Of a DNA stretch of 64,000 bases, positions 52,490 to 62,800 are shown piece by piece. The position numbers were made by a program, and so were the translations under genes. The notes below the pieces were generated by a model that was not told where the DNA came from, ran no database searches, and saw only the letters and a list, made by a program, of their open reading frames with translations. The DNA is from Fibrobacterota bacterium. Its GTDB lineage: Bacteria > Fibrobacterota > Chitinivibrionia > Chitinivibrionales > Chitinispirillaceae. How positions within the stretch are numbered: position 1 is the stretch's first letter; every line of letters begins with the position of its first letter. The stretch is taken from positions 1-64,000 of the forward strand of contig JAEYNR010000041.1 of the NCBI GenBank assembly GCA_023412475.1, in the 5' to 3' direction.

Positions 52490-54196
52490 ATGGAAAACAC
52501 AACGTTTGATACCAGTCTTATTATCCAAATGATATCAAATCTCATTGGAGGACTGTGCATATTTCTTCTTGGAATGAAATACCTTTCTGATGGAATACAG
52601 GCGGTAGCCGGAGAGCGAATGCGTAAGATGATCTCGAAGCTTACTGATAACCAGTTAGCCGCTTGTGGAACCGGAATTTTTGTCACCTCCGTAGTTCAAT
52701 CTAGTTCTATTACTACAGTAATGCTTATAGGGTTAGTCAATGCTGGTATAATGACCCTTCCTCAATCAATAGGAGTGATTCTCGGGGCCGATATCGGAAC
52801 TACAGTCACAGCCTGGATCGTAGCAGTAAAAATTACTAAGTATGGTCTGATAATGACCGGAATCGCCGGTTTTTTCTACATGTTCACCAAAAATGAGCGC
52901 CACCGTTTTATAGCCATGCTGCTTATGGGTCTGGGAATGGTATTTTTCGGGTTGCTTCTTATGGAAAACGGGGTAGAACCTCTTAGATATCATGAAGGGT
53001 TTATTGCACTGTTTTCAAGTTTTACCCCAAAAACGCTTCCTGGTGTAATTAAGTGTGTTTTTATTGGTGCTCTGGTAACTGCCACAATTCAGTCTTCTTC
53101 AGCTACAGTAGCTATTACTATAACTTTAGCAAGAGCTGGTGTGATTGATTTTGATGCCTCAGTAGCACTGGTTCTGGGACAGAATATTGGCACTACCATT
53201 ACCGCATTTCTTGCTTCGCTTGGAACCTCGATGCGAGCCCGAAGAGTGGCTTATGCACATATACTGATAAAAGTATTGGCTGTCATGTTTACCATCCCGT
53301 TCTTCTTTCCATATCTGAACCTGTTAGGTTTTATAATTCATGAAAGTGCCGATATTGCTACCAAAATTGCACTGGCTCATACCATTTTTAATATCCTTCT
53401 GGTATTGGCATTTTTGCCATTTACTCAATTACTAGCCACATCGCTTGTAAAGATATTTAAAGACAGTTCGGGCAATGAAATCCCTGCATTGACAAAACTG
53501 GATAAGAGACTTCAGGAAACCCCGGTAATCGCCATAGAACAGTCTCGCTGTGAGATTCTACGGATGGGTGAAGTGGTGGGCAGTATGCTGGTATTGCTTC
53601 GTAAAGTTCTGACCGAAAATGGCAACTGTAAAAAAGAGACGATTAATACGCTTTTCAGTCAGGAGGAATTACTGGACAGAATGCAGGAGGAGATTACGGT
53701 CTTTCTGACCCAGCTTCTTTCACAGGGCCTTATCTCAACTTTAGCCAAAGAAGCACAGGAACAGTTACGCCGCTCTGATGAATATGAATCGGTAAGCGAT
53801 TATGTAGTGGTGATACTGAAATTATATCTGCGTCTTCAAAATGCCAAACTTGCATTTGATCAAGAAGAGATGAAGGACATACTGGATCTTCATGCGGCAG
53901 TAGATGAATACTATAAACTAGTTTTTGAAGCACATAAGAACCGCAACATTAAAATACTTATAACTGCCAAGCCCAGAGCAGAAGCGATCACTCACCTGTT
54001 TCGCCGTATGCGGTCCCGTCACTTGAGTAAATTATCAACGACTCAGGTTGATCCTCTTATTTGTACTCTTTTCCCGGATGTACTTGCCGGATATCGCAGG
54101 GTAAAGGATCATCTGCTTAATATTGCAGAAGCAGATGCAGAGGAAAGCAAGGAATTGACCTCATATGTTCTGGTTGGTTCTGATGTCACAGCCTGA
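52490..54196 (+). CDS. Na/Pi-cotransporter family protein with PhoU-like C-terminus
   Basis: 568 residues. Eight or so membrane helices in residues 10-330 include the two Na/Pi signature repeats: GTGIFVTSVVQSSSITTVML and GALVTATIQSSSATVAITIT (the QSSS motifs). Between them is ADIGTTVTAWIVA and QNIGTTITAFLAS. Residues ~345-550 form a helical PhoU-like domain (YESVSDYVVVILKLYLRL), often regulatory. It should import phosphate with sodium. It is preceded by a 436-base gap and is probably monocistronic. Confidence 0.88.
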   Translation: MENTTFDTSLIIQMISNLIGGLCIFLLGMKYLSDGIQAVAGERMRKMISKLTDNQLAACGTGIFVTSVVQSSSITTVMLIGLVNAGIMTLPQSIGVILGADIGTTVTAWIVAVKITKYGLIMTGIAGFFYMFTKNERHRFIAMLLMGLGMVFFGLLLMENGVEPLRYHEGFIALFSSFTPKTLPGVIKCVFIGALVTATIQSSSATVAITITLARAGVIDFDASVALVLGQNIGTTITAFLASLGTSMRARRVAYAHILIKVLAVMFTIPFFFPYLNLLGFIIHESADIATKIALAHTIFNILLVLAFLPFTQLLATSLVKIFKDSSGNEIPALTKLDKRLQETPVIAIEQSRCEILRMGEVVGSMLVLLRKVLTENGNCKKETINTLFSQEELLDRMQEEITVFLTQLLSQGLISTLAKEAQEQLRRSDEYESVSDYVVVILKLYLRLQNAKLAFDQEEMKDILDLHAAVDEYYKLVFEAHKNRNIKILITAKPRAEAITHLFRRMRSRHLSKLSTTQVDPLICTLFPDVLAGYRRVKDHLLNIAEADAEESKELTSYVLVGSDVTA

Positions 54197-54273
54197 AAAG
54201 AGCTTCAGGCTGTGACATACTTTCCGGAAAAATAAACTGTAAAGAAGAGACGTGCCGCACTATTTCTGGGCTA

Positions 54274-56172
54274 TTAGAAATAATACCAGATAGTTCGGTA
54301 CTGATCTATATCTTCACCATTCATATGCAGTCTTTTAAGATAATCATAAATAGAAACATCGGTATACAAATAATCATCAGATGCGGTTAGCCTTGACTCC
54401 CAGGGTATAAAGCGGTAAACCCGCTTTCCATCTGGTAGAATCATGATGGGTTCGTGGTCCTGCCATGCACGCAGATGCGACTTTCCAATTCGCGGAACAT
54501 TAAAGACCGGCTCATCTGAGCGGACTATCCCAGGCAGCAGTCTGGCTTCCTCTTTACGCTCCTGTAGCAGCCGAGCCATAGGGACTCTGAAATCGGCGGT
54601 TTCCTCTTTCCCTTTAGTATTAAAAGTATAGTATGGATCAATTCCGCTGACTTTCAGACATTTTCTCAAAAAAGCGGTTTCAAACTTTCTGCTGTTGTAA
54701 TAAGTAAAAACCTGCTGATTGTAAATAGCTATTCCACATTGGCGAATACTGGTGATTGCTTCAAGAGTATCTGGTGTTAACTCCACAGGATGTTCAACAT
54801 GGGTCATTAATGCAAGTTCCCTATGACCAGGTCTGTGGTATGATTTGAGCAGATTCAGAAAGCCATCATCTATTCTCTGTGGAAGAGTGACCGGAGTGCG
54901 TGTACCTATACGAATGCGCTCGAGATGTTCCATATCTGCAAGCCTGCAGAGTATGGCATCAAGAGACTTGTTGTCCAATGTCAATGGGTCGCCGCCGGTA
55001 ACCAGTACTTCCGTTATCTCTTTATGATTCTCGATCCATTTCATAGCAGAATCCAGTTTGGATTGAGCAGAAAAGGCTTGTTCAAGATTTTTGATTTCCC
55101 AGTTTCGCTGGCAGTAAACACAGATCTGGGGACAGGAATCGAATACTTTAAGAATAACAACTGAGGGATATCGGCGTGTTATTCCCTGAACCGGGCTTGT
55201 AAAGCCCTCCCCCATGTAATCCATGTTTTTTCCGCTTGCCCTGTTCATGGCAACTGTTCTGCAATAGCCAACCGAGGGAATTACCTGCGCTCTTATTGTT
55301 AAGTCGGTTTCATCACGGCCATCCGGATTAAAAAGAGACAGATAATAAGGGGTGATCTGAACAGGAATGTTTTCCTTTTCAGCTCTTTGTAAACCAGCCA
55401 TTTCATCCTTTTCCAGATGAATAATAGCAGAAATGGCCTCTTCGCTGCGGAAAAGGTGCATAAGATGCCAATGGTAATCAGCCCAGTTTGACTCGTCTGC
55501 ATCATAATATTCAAGTATCCTTTTCTTAACCCCCTTCTGCCTGGAAACGATCAATGGATCAATTCCCTTTACAAATTGTGTAAACCTGTCATTCATAATC
55601 TGTGCCTGGGTATCAAGAAAAGAATCGTGACTGGAAAAACAATCCTGCTCGTTTTCAGAAATAAGAAAATCCAGTCCTTTCCCATTTATTCCATGGAGAA
55701 GAGAGATTATTTCACACAAAAAGGAACGGCTTATGCGGCTATAATCATTCTTTTGTAATGCATCTCTTAAACACTGCAATGCTGAAAATCCGGTACGCCT
55801 CTCGTTTTCTATACGGATAATATTTTTGAAAACCCGTATGCATTCTTTGGCATTACTGCTTTGGGTTATGTTGAATGTAGAGGGTGTAAATGGCGAATCG
55901 GGGTCAAAACAGTGAGATTCTTTTTTGTTTAAATAAATTTCCAGTTTCTCACGACTATCCTGCAAAGACATTCTTTGAGATAGGATTTTAAAAACTACAG
56001 GATCTGCCTTTTGCAATTGCTCCAATAAACCGGCCAAATCTCTGGTAACTATCTCTGAGGGCACCCATTGAATCTCTATATCATCTACGTAGTGGGAATC
56101 AAGTTGAGGATTTTCGATTTGATCAGGCATTGCTCTCATGTCTTCACGAGAATATCTGGTAAAAGATTGCAT
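54274..56172 (-). CDS. KamA-family radical SAM aminomutase-like protein, long form
   Basis: 632 residues against ~420 for lysine 2,3-aminomutase. The radical SAM core at ~residue 345 has ILKVFDSCPQICVYCQRN (CxxxCxxC) and VTGGDPLTLDNKSLDAIL. The PLP-region segments ALMTHVEHPVELTPDT and IYNQQVFTYYNSRKFETAFL fit the KamA fold. The N-terminal ~270 residues are helical with KILSQRMSLQDSREKLEIYL and are absent from the short enzymes. Substrate could be lysine, glutamate or another amino acid. It is divergent from the MerR regulator. Confidence 0.8.
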   Translation of the reverse strand: MQSFTRYSREDMRAMPDQIENPQLDSHYVDDIEIQWVPSEIVTRDLAGLLEQLQKADPVVFKILSQRMSLQDSREKLEIYLNKKESHCFDPDSPFTPSTFNITQSSNAKECIRVFKNIIRIENERRTGFSALQCLRDALQKNDYSRISRSFLCEIISLLHGINGKGLDFLISENEQDCFSSHDSFLDTQAQIMNDRFTQFVKGIDPLIVSRQKGVKKRILEYYDADESNWADYHWHLMHLFRSEEAISAIIHLEKDEMAGLQRAEKENIPVQITPYYLSLFNPDGRDETDLTIRAQVIPSVGYCRTVAMNRASGKNMDYMGEGFTSPVQGITRRYPSVVILKVFDSCPQICVYCQRNWEIKNLEQAFSAQSKLDSAMKWIENHKEITEVLVTGGDPLTLDNKSLDAILCRLADMEHLERIRIGTRTPVTLPQRIDDGFLNLLKSYHRPGHRELALMTHVEHPVELTPDTLEAITSIRQCGIAIYNQQVFTYYNSRKFETAFLRKCLKVSGIDPYYTFNTKGKEETADFRVPMARLLQERKEEARLLPGIVRSDEPVFNVPRIGKSHLRAWQDHEPIMILPDGKRVYRFIPWESRLTASDDYLYTDVSIYDYLKRLHMNGEDIDQYRTIWYYF

Positions 56173-56424
56173 CCAATCTCCTTTTATTGAGATAATCTGT
56201 TGTTGTTTTACTAGTTAAAAGGCTTTATAATTGGCCGAACACAGATGTGTATTGGTCTGAAGAAGGATTTTTGGTATAAGGATAAATACTAAAATATCAG
56301 AACATTGTCAACATTCTTAACAATTCCATGGTAATTTTATTTTGACTATAAGGTATTATGCACAATGTATTTTTGATTCATATTTGATGTAATTTCAGAG
56401 AAAATTCTACCTTTTATAATAAAA

Positions 56425-56895
56425 ATGTCTTCCTTACTCGATATTGATCAGCACCAGCCTATATTTCCCATAAGTGCCGCTGCAGACATGCTGGGAATCA
56501 AGCCGCGTATGCTTCGTTTTTACGAAGAACGTGGAATTGTAGCTCCCATGCGGACGACCGGAAAACGTCGTTTGTACTCCATGAAAGATATTGATGTTTT
56601 GGCCTATGTGCACTATCTGATAGTAGTAAAAGGGGTAAATGTTGCAGGAGTCCTTGAAATCCAAAGAATGTTCAAGAGAATGAAGCAGGTAACCCGTGAG
56701 GCATTCATGAAGGAGATACACGACGAAATCGCTTCGCTTTCTGGCACAGAAAAGCAGCGATACCAGGGTAAAATCTCACATAACCAAACTGGGATTCTCG
56801 AATTCGACGTACCTGAATCCAAACATTTGAGCGACATTTCTTCCCCAGCTCCGGTTGATCACGATAAACCATCGGAAAAGTCTTCCTTGAAATGA
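56425..56895 (+). CDS. MerR-family transcriptional regulator
   Basis: 156 residues. The N-terminal winged helix reads PISAAADMLGIKPRMLRFYEERGIV, with the recognition R-x-Y-E-x-x-G motif and wing GKRRLYSMKDID. A short helical dimerisation tail follows; no clear metal- or drug-binding domain and no Cys pair are visible, so it resembles HspR-like short members. Its last codons overlap the ClC channel gene (ATGA at 56892-56895). It may control its own operon. Confidence 0.8.
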   Translation: MSSLLDIDQHQPIFPISAAADMLGIKPRMLRFYEERGIVAPMRTTGKRRLYSMKDIDVLAYVHYLIVVKGVNVAGVLEIQRMFKRMKQVTREAFMKEIHDEIASLSGTEKQRYQGKISHNQTGILEFDVPESKHLSDISSPAPVDHDKPSEKSSLK

Positions 56896-58613
56896 ATCCA
56901 GCAGGCATCAGAACCAGATTATCATCGTCTATAAAAATTCCTCAAGATGCCCATATTGTTCTTCAAACTGTAGTTATGAGTTTGGCAGCAGCGGGTGTGG
57001 CAGTTCTATTCATGCAATTAATAAATTTGTTGTATAGAATATTGTATGTGAAAACAACTGCCACATCGAGAGTTAGTTTTTGCATTTTGAGCTTTATATT
57101 CATTATGACATCTTCATTTTTGGTTTCTCTTCTTCTTAAAAAAGTTCCAAGTGCATCTGGAAGTGGCATTCCCCAGACAAAAGCAGCGTACTGGAAAGAG
57201 CTTGGTTATATCCCGATAAAGGATGTGATCATAAAATTTGTAGCTGGAATAATCAGTATAGGAGGTGGCGCAAGTCTTGGCAGAGAGGGGCCAACAGTAT
57301 TTCTTGGTAGTGGAGTGGCTTCATTTCTGTCCGGTTACACCGGTTCGCCTAAACGACAACGCCGTGCTGCCTGCGTGGTTGGTGCATCGGCTGGGTTGGC
57401 AGCGGCTTTTAATACCCCCCTTGCGGCAATTACCTTCAGCATTGAAGAATTAATTAATGATCTGAACACAAAATACCTGGGCAGAGTGGTACTTGCTTCG
57501 CTTTTTGGAGCGACAACTGTTTACGCTCTGATAGGTAAACAACCCTCCTTTTTACTTCCTCATGTAGAATCCGGTTCACACTTTGTATTTTTTCTTATGC
57601 CATTAGTGGCACTGGTTTCATCATTTCTGGGAGTGGCTTTTCATAAAGCTATTCTGCACTTGCGCCCTGCGGTCCGTAAACCCAGGAAGGCGCCGGTATG
57701 GTTAAACCCCTGTTTTGGCGGGCTATTTACCTGGATTATCGGAATAACAGTTTTTCTTATCACTGGTAAAATTGGAATTTTTGGACTCGGCTACAATGAT
57801 CTCTCAGAATCATTAGTTAATGGCTCTGTTTGGTGGATTGCAGGAATACTGGTTTTAGGAAAACTCGCAGCAACAGTTCTCAGTTACAGTTTTGGCGGTT
57901 GTGGTGGAATCTTCTCACCCACTCTGTTTATTGGTGGAATGTGCGGAGCCTTTTTTTCGGCAATAGCTGGTCTGTGGCTTCCAAGCACATTGTCGGACCA
58001 TGTTATACTTTCATCTGTTGGGATGAGTGCCTGCCTGGGTGCAGTAATAAGGGCTCCTTTGACTTCTACACTGATCGTGTTTGAAATGACTCACCAGTTT
58101 GAGATTATTCCTGGTCTTATGCTCAGTGCGGTAATCAGTCAGTTTGTGGCCAGGTGGGCTGGAATAAAACACAATTTTTACGATGATTTACTTTTACAGG
58201 ATGGACACGAACTGATAAAAATCAAACCACCACGTGATCTTCAGAGCTGGCAGAATCTGCCGGTGTCTCATATAATGAACAAAAAACCCGTAGTGATTGA
58301 GTCCACAGATCCAAAGCATCTTCAAAACATTATTTCCAATACGCCTTACAATCTCTTCCCTTTTATTTACAATGGAACCATATCAGGGATAGTGACCAGA
58401 GAGGCAATAATCGAATTTTTATCTAATGGCCGACAGATTACACCATCTCAGACCTGTATCTCGGATGAAAATATCACTGTCAAGGAAGCTGCAGACCGTT
58501 TTATCTGCACTCCTCACAATTTTCTTATCATAACTGATAGCGACAAAACGGTTATATTAGGGATTCTTACTCTTAATGATCTGCTTCGTGCGCAAACAGC
58601 GGTTTCTGAATAG
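56892..58613 (+). CDS. ClC-family chloride channel/antiporter with CBS domain pair
   Basis: 573 residues. The selectivity-filter motifs are ASGSGIPQTKAAY (GSGIP), GGGASLGREGPTVFLGSG (GREGP) and FGGCGGIFSPTLFIGG (GxFxP form). This is the full ClC set across about 17 membrane helices. The gating-glutamate position is the E of GREGP. A C-terminal tandem CBS module begins at VSHIMNKKPVVIES. It moves chloride, fluoride or nitrate across the inner membrane. It is coupled to the MerR gene by a 4-base overlap. Confidence 0.88.
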   Translation: MNPAGIRTRLSSSIKIPQDAHIVLQTVVMSLAAAGVAVLFMQLINLLYRILYVKTTATSRVSFCILSFIFIMTSSFLVSLLLKKVPSASGSGIPQTKAAYWKELGYIPIKDVIIKFVAGIISIGGGASLGREGPTVFLGSGVASFLSGYTGSPKRQRRAACVVGASAGLAAAFNTPLAAITFSIEELINDLNTKYLGRVVLASLFGATTVYALIGKQPSFLLPHVESGSHFVFFLMPLVALVSSFLGVAFHKAILHLRPAVRKPRKAPVWLNPCFGGLFTWIIGITVFLITGKIGIFGLGYNDLSESLVNGSVWWIAGILVLGKLAATVLSYSFGGCGGIFSPTLFIGGMCGAFFSAIAGLWLPSTLSDHVILSSVGMSACLGAVIRAPLTSTLIVFEMTHQFEIIPGLMLSAVISQFVARWAGIKHNFYDDLLLQDGHELIKIKPPRDLQSWQNLPVSHIMNKKPVVIESTDPKHLQNIISNTPYNLFPFIYNGTISGIVTREAIIEFLSNGRQITPSQTCISDENITVKEAADRFICTPHNFLIITDSDKTVILGILTLNDLLRAQTAVSE

Positions 58614-58822
58614 GGAAAGAATAAGGTGCATAAGCGAACTCAGTTGTTTTTTCATTTTTATTTGTTTGCTGAAAAAGATAGAAAACTTTTCTGAGCCGGG
58701 GCAGAGCCAGACTGGTTTTTCACAATGATTTTCACATCTTTTGATGTGCCCAAACTATTTTTATGTAATAAATATCAACAGTCTTAACAGTAATTTACCC
58801 AAACAGTTGAGGTGTTTTTCCT

Positions 58823-59641
58823 ATGGAATGGACTGAAAAGGATATTATTGATTATTACCATCAAAACGAATTTGCCTATAAGCTCTGGGGAGCCAACATG
58901 CATTTTGGCTTCTGGGAAGAAGATGTTAAAACTCAGCGCCAGGCATCATTGCGTTTTAATCAAGTTATGGCGAAAACCGCTCAGATAAGCAGTGAAGATC
59001 ATATTCTGGATGCCGGCTGTGGGGTTGGCGGAGCATGCATATTTCTGGCAAAAACATTCAACTGCAAGGCAACAGGTATCACCATTACTCCCCGTCAGGT
59101 TGACCTGGCCTACAACAATGCCGAAAAAGCAGGGGTAAGCCATCTGGTAGAGTTTCACAAGATGGACTACATGCATACTTCATTTGACAATGATACCTTT
59201 ACCGCTGTATGGGGTCTGGAAAGTATATGTTATGCAGAAAGTAAAAAAGACTTTATCGCAGAAGCATACAGGGTGCTTAAAAAGAATGGAAGATTAATCA
59301 TCGGAGACGGATTTGCCAGCAGGGAGCATTATGAAGGAAAAGATGCCTGGCTGATGAATCGCTGGATGGATGGATGGATTGTTAATAATTTGAAAACCCC
59401 TGAACAGTTCAGTAAGTATGGGCGAGAGGCCGGATTCAGCGAAACCTCTTATCGTAATGTAACTCCATTTGTAAAAAAGACCTCCAGGATCATGCTTTAT
59501 GTTTCATTGCCTTTTTTACCGTTGCATCTATTAGATAGGGTCTTTAGAATCAGACAGTACCCAACCGATGCACTCTGGAATCAGTATTTCGCCATGAAAA
59601 AAAATCTGTGGGAATACGGAATATTCATGGCCAAAAAATAA
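58823..59641 (+). CDS. SAM-dependent methyltransferase, sterol/tocopherol-methyltransferase-like
   Basis: 272 residues. The S-adenosylmethionine pocket is HILDAGCGVGGACIFLAKTF with later motifs TGITITPRQVDLA and VEFHKMDYM. AVWGLESICYAE and FIAEAYRVLKKNGRLIIGDG complete the fold. N-terminal WGANMHFGFWEED and the C-terminal segment SLPFLPLHLLDRVF give the gamma-tocopherol/C24-methyltransferase-like flavour typical of small-molecule or lipid methylation. No pathway neighbour helps define the substrate. ATG follows GAGGTGTTTTTCCT. Confidence 0.78.
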   Translation: MEWTEKDIIDYYHQNEFAYKLWGANMHFGFWEEDVKTQRQASLRFNQVMAKTAQISSEDHILDAGCGVGGACIFLAKTFNCKATGITITPRQVDLAYNNAEKAGVSHLVEFHKMDYMHTSFDNDTFTAVWGLESICYAESKKDFIAEAYRVLKKNGRLIIGDGFASREHYEGKDAWLMNRWMDGWIVNNLKTPEQFSKYGREAGFSETSYRNVTPFVKKTSRIMLYVSLPFLPLHLLDRVFRIRQYPTDALWNQYFAMKKNLWEYGIFMAKK

Positions 59642-59729
59642 ACATATCATCGAGATAGTTTTTTGCCTTGCTGGTAATCTGTACAAAAAAAGGAACTATT
59701 CGTTTATAGCTTTAAAGGAGAAGCATTAT

Positions 59730-61331
59730 ATGGTAGCTAACTGTTTCAAATTATCATATATGCTTCTTTATATCTTCACTTTTGCGCACCTGATTCCGCT
59801 ACATGCAGACAACCCGCTTGTTCGCCACATATTCACAGCAGATCCGGCTCCAATTGTACACAATGACCGTTTTTATATCTTTACAGGTCACGATGAGGGT
59901 GGAAACGGCTGGACACTAAGAGGCTGGCATGTGCTCTCATCTTCTGACATGGTAAACTGGACCGACCATGGAGAGGTGTTGGCTGTCACAGATATTACAT
60001 GGCTCAATACTAATCAGGCCTGGGCTGCACAATGTATAGAACGAAATGGTAAATTCTACTTTTATATATGTGATTCAGGAGAGATTGGTGTTGCAGTTTC
60101 AGACAGTATTCTGGGGCCCTACAAAGATGCTATAGGTAAACCATTGATAACTAACGAAACACCGGGTGCATGTCCCAGTGATGACAATATCGATCCTGCA
60201 GTATTTATTGATGATGATGGGCAGGCTTATATCTATTGGGGAACTGATCGTGTTGTGCGACAGGCCAAACTTAAAAGTAATATGATCGAAATAGATGGTC
60301 CCATAACTACACCTCAGGGATTAAACCGTTTTTTTGAAGCATCATGGGTGCACAAAAGAAATGGTACCTATTATTACTCCTATGCTGCTTACAATAGTTC
60401 CGGGGATAACTGGCCATCAAATATCGATTACGCAATAAGTTCAAATCCACTGGGCCCCTGGGAATACAAAGGAACACTGAACGATTATGCGGGAACAGGT
60501 ACCAACCATTCTGGCATCATTGAATTTAAGGACAGATGGTACTTTGTGTATCATACCGATTATCTTTCCGGTGGTGTGCCATGGGAAAGATCCATTCAGA
60601 TTAATTACACCTATTATAATGATAATGGTACAATGAAAAAAATAGTACAGGATACATTAGGAGTCGAATCTATCGGCCCTGCCCTTTTTGATGAAAATTC
60701 ATTTTACAAATTTAAAGCCAGGCACAGCGGGAAATTGATGGAAGTGACAAGTGCATCGACTTCAGATAACGCTACCATAGAGCAGAATACAGGCAATGGA
60801 AACCACTCCCAGCATTGGAAAATTGCTGAAGTGGAACGTGGTGTTTACCAGATTATTAACCGAAACAGCAATCTGACTCTTGATGCTGTAATCTCAAGTG
60901 ATAATGTGATCCAATACTCTTACTGGGGTGGCACAAACCAGAGATGGAAAATTACCGGCGCTGGCAATGAAAGTTATTATATAGTCAACAAAGGTAATAA
61001 CCGTATGCTGGAAGTTTACTATGCTGAAACAACGGATGGGTCTAAAGTTCGGCATTGGGAATTTAACGGGGAAACATGCCAGATGTGGGATATTATAAAG
61101 GTGGATTCGAGTGCAGTCAGTGTTAGCTTTCCGGCGAATAATGCACGGCAGTATCCTTTTACAATGCACACATCAGGCGAAATATTTCTATCCAAAACAG
61201 GCTTGCCCTTTTCAAACTTGGCAAAAGTATTTGACCTGACAGGGCGAATGATAAACAGTCCAAATACAGCAAAAATAAAAAGCGGTTATTTTATAATTTA
61301 CAAGCAATCCCTGAGCGAACCTCATAGATAA
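59730..61331 (+). CDS. GH43 glycoside hydrolase with ricin-type lectin domain and secretion tail
   Basis: 533 residues. A signal peptide reaches about residue 26. The five-bladed propeller has HIFTADPAPIVHND (catalytic base Asp38), CPSDDNIDPAVFIDDDGQ and FFEASWVHKRNGTYYY (probable acid Glu). Family members cut arabinose or xylose linkages in arabinoxylan. Residues ~330-465 form a ricin-B-like beta-trefoil with three QxW repeats (HSQHWKI; TNQRWKI; CQMWDI), likely sugar-binding. The last ~50 residues (SNLAKVFDLTGRMINS) look like a type IX sorting tail. AAAGGAGAAGC precedes the ATG. Confidence 0.87.
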   Translation: MVANCFKLSYMLLYIFTFAHLIPLHADNPLVRHIFTADPAPIVHNDRFYIFTGHDEGGNGWTLRGWHVLSSSDMVNWTDHGEVLAVTDITWLNTNQAWAAQCIERNGKFYFYICDSGEIGVAVSDSILGPYKDAIGKPLITNETPGACPSDDNIDPAVFIDDDGQAYIYWGTDRVVRQAKLKSNMIEIDGPITTPQGLNRFFEASWVHKRNGTYYYSYAAYNSSGDNWPSNIDYAISSNPLGPWEYKGTLNDYAGTGTNHSGIIEFKDRWYFVYHTDYLSGGVPWERSIQINYTYYNDNGTMKKIVQDTLGVESIGPALFDENSFYKFKARHSGKLMEVTSASTSDNATIEQNTGNGNHSQHWKIAEVERGVYQIINRNSNLTLDAVISSDNVIQYSYWGGTNQRWKITGAGNESYYIVNKGNNRMLEVYYAETTDGSKVRHWEFNGETCQMWDIIKVDSSAVSVSFPANNARQYPFTMHTSGEIFLSKTGLPFSNLAKVFDLTGRMINSPNTAKIKSGYFIIYKQSLSEPHR

Positions 61332-61381
61332 TAAGTTAGATAGCACTTTAAAAACTACCTGCCTTATTATAAATAAAGATC

Positions 61382-62089
61382 TTACTCAGTATCAAAGCCG
61401 GGGCGGATAAAATCCATGGCTCTTGGGAAAGTCTTCTCAACGACACGTCTTATATTTATCAACTGACCAATGAGTCTGGCAGAGGCATCCTGATCTGTTT
61501 TGAAAAAGGAACGGATAATACTCCATGCAGCAATAGATCGGCTAATTGAGATGAGTGCAACTTTGGCAGAACCATTTTCATCTGAATCTACAGGTAATTC
61601 ACCAATCCTCTCGGTATCAATTGCTCTTAGCAGTTTGGCTGAAATGAAAAAAGCATATCTTTGTACAACTTCAATTGCATCAGATAAATTCCCTGTTTGG
61701 GTATTATTCAGCTTTAGCCGGCTTACTTCATCGGCATAAGTTTCAATCCATTTATAAGTTTCGTGGGCATAAGATTGCGCTGTTTTAAACAGAACATTCT
61801 CTTTTGCTTTACATCTACTACTTTTTTCCAAAAAATCCGTTTCCATATCAAATTCTGGCAAATCTTCAAATTGAATCAAGTCAGAAAAATCAGGGCGGTT
61901 TTCTGTGGGTTCGATATCATCGAAAAAATTTTTAACTAATTTCCAGAGTGCATCCTTATCCATATCCTTTTCATCAGTAGCTTCGATTAGTTTTTTTTCA
62001 AATGCGAATGAACAACATCTGGAGGTAAAAGCGCATTTTTCGCACCATCGGTCACAATAATTAAAAATTCCCTCAATGTACATATTCAT
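61382..62089 (-). CDS. Hypothetical protein with N-terminal cysteine cluster
   Basis: 235 residues. The first 27 residues hold YCDRWCEKCAFTSRCC, five or six cysteines that could bind zinc or an Fe-S cluster. The remainder is helical and acidic (DEKDMDKDALWKLVKNFFDDIEPTE; SISRSIAAWSIIRSFFKT), with no domain I recognise. The gene is convergent with the GH43 gene. There is a short 50-base gap and nothing links it functionally. Confidence 0.55.
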   Translation of the reverse strand: MNMYIEGIFNYCDRWCEKCAFTSRCCSFAFEKKLIEATDEKDMDKDALWKLVKNFFDDIEPTENRPDFSDLIQFEDLPEFDMETDFLEKSSRCKAKENVLFKTAQSYAHETYKWIETYADEVSRLKLNNTQTGNLSDAIEVVQRYAFFISAKLLRAIDTERIGELPVDSDENGSAKVALISISRSIAAWSIIRSFFKTDQDASARLIGQLINIRRVVEKTFPRAMDFIRPGFDTE

Positions 62090-62200
62090 GGTTTTGATAT
62101 CTATTTGTTAAGTTTATCTCTTATTTAAAAAATTGATCTGTTTGTTGAGCATTGTGAAATATTTAAATGGGAAATCCAGTATCGGCAAATGTTAAAGATT

Positions 62201-62800
62201 CTAAGGCAATTTATTCTTTGATCTGATAAGAATCATTCGCTTGTTAGTAGTTATGTGCATGCCAGAAGAGACTTTTTTGCACACTCTCCCCTGCAGGTTA
62301 ATCTTCTTGTCTGTCATTGAGTGTGTTACAGGTGATGATTTACACTTTTCAGGTTGCAAAACCGCAACCGGTTCACACATAACCTCAGGAAACAACTCAG
62401 GTGATTTTATCTGATTTCCCGAAACAGTCGGACCTTTCCAAGAATTTATCCCACCAATAAGAGAATAAATGTTTGAGAATTCCAGATCAAGCTCAGAAGC
62501 AGCCTTTTTGCTGCGAGTACCATTGGCACAATAAAGAATTATCATCGTATCTTTAGGAAAAGTTTCAACAGCCTTATCAAAAACCATCGTTCTGAAAGGG
62601 AAATTATAGGCACCACAGTTCTCAGAGCCGATGATGGTTGTAAGCTCAAGAGGCTCCCTTAGGTCAATAAGAATAAAATCAGAGGAAGCACTTCCCTTAA
62701 GCCATTGGGCCAGAGTGTCGGAGCTTATTTCCTGAAAGCCCGAACCTATAGTAACAAGGGAAAAAACTATTAGCATTGTTCTAACCATAAATCCAATCAT
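62201..62800 (-). CDS. Exported rhodanese-domain protein
   Basis: About 200 residues from the ATG at 62800 (MIGFMVRTMLIVFS); the in-frame ORF extends to 62902, but that part is Lys-rich and lacks a signal. The N-terminal hydrophobic stretch (MLIVFSLVTIGSGF) suggests export. The rhodanese domain is FILIDLREPLEL, with the active loop ILYCANGTRSKKA carrying the catalytic Cys. It would transfer or bind sulfane sulfur in the periplasm. A low-complexity Lys-rich C-terminus follows. It is divergent from the small Cys-rich gene. Confidence 0.75.
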   Translation of the reverse strand: MIGFMVRTMLIVFSLVTIGSGFQEISSDTLAQWLKGSASSDFILIDLREPLELTTIIGSENCGAYNFPFRTMVFDKAVETFPKDTMIILYCANGTRSKKAASELDLEFSNIYSLIGGINSWKGPTVSGNQIKSPELFPEVMCEPVAVLQPEKCKSSPVTHSMTDKKINLQGRVCKKVSSGMHITTNKRMILIRSKNKLP

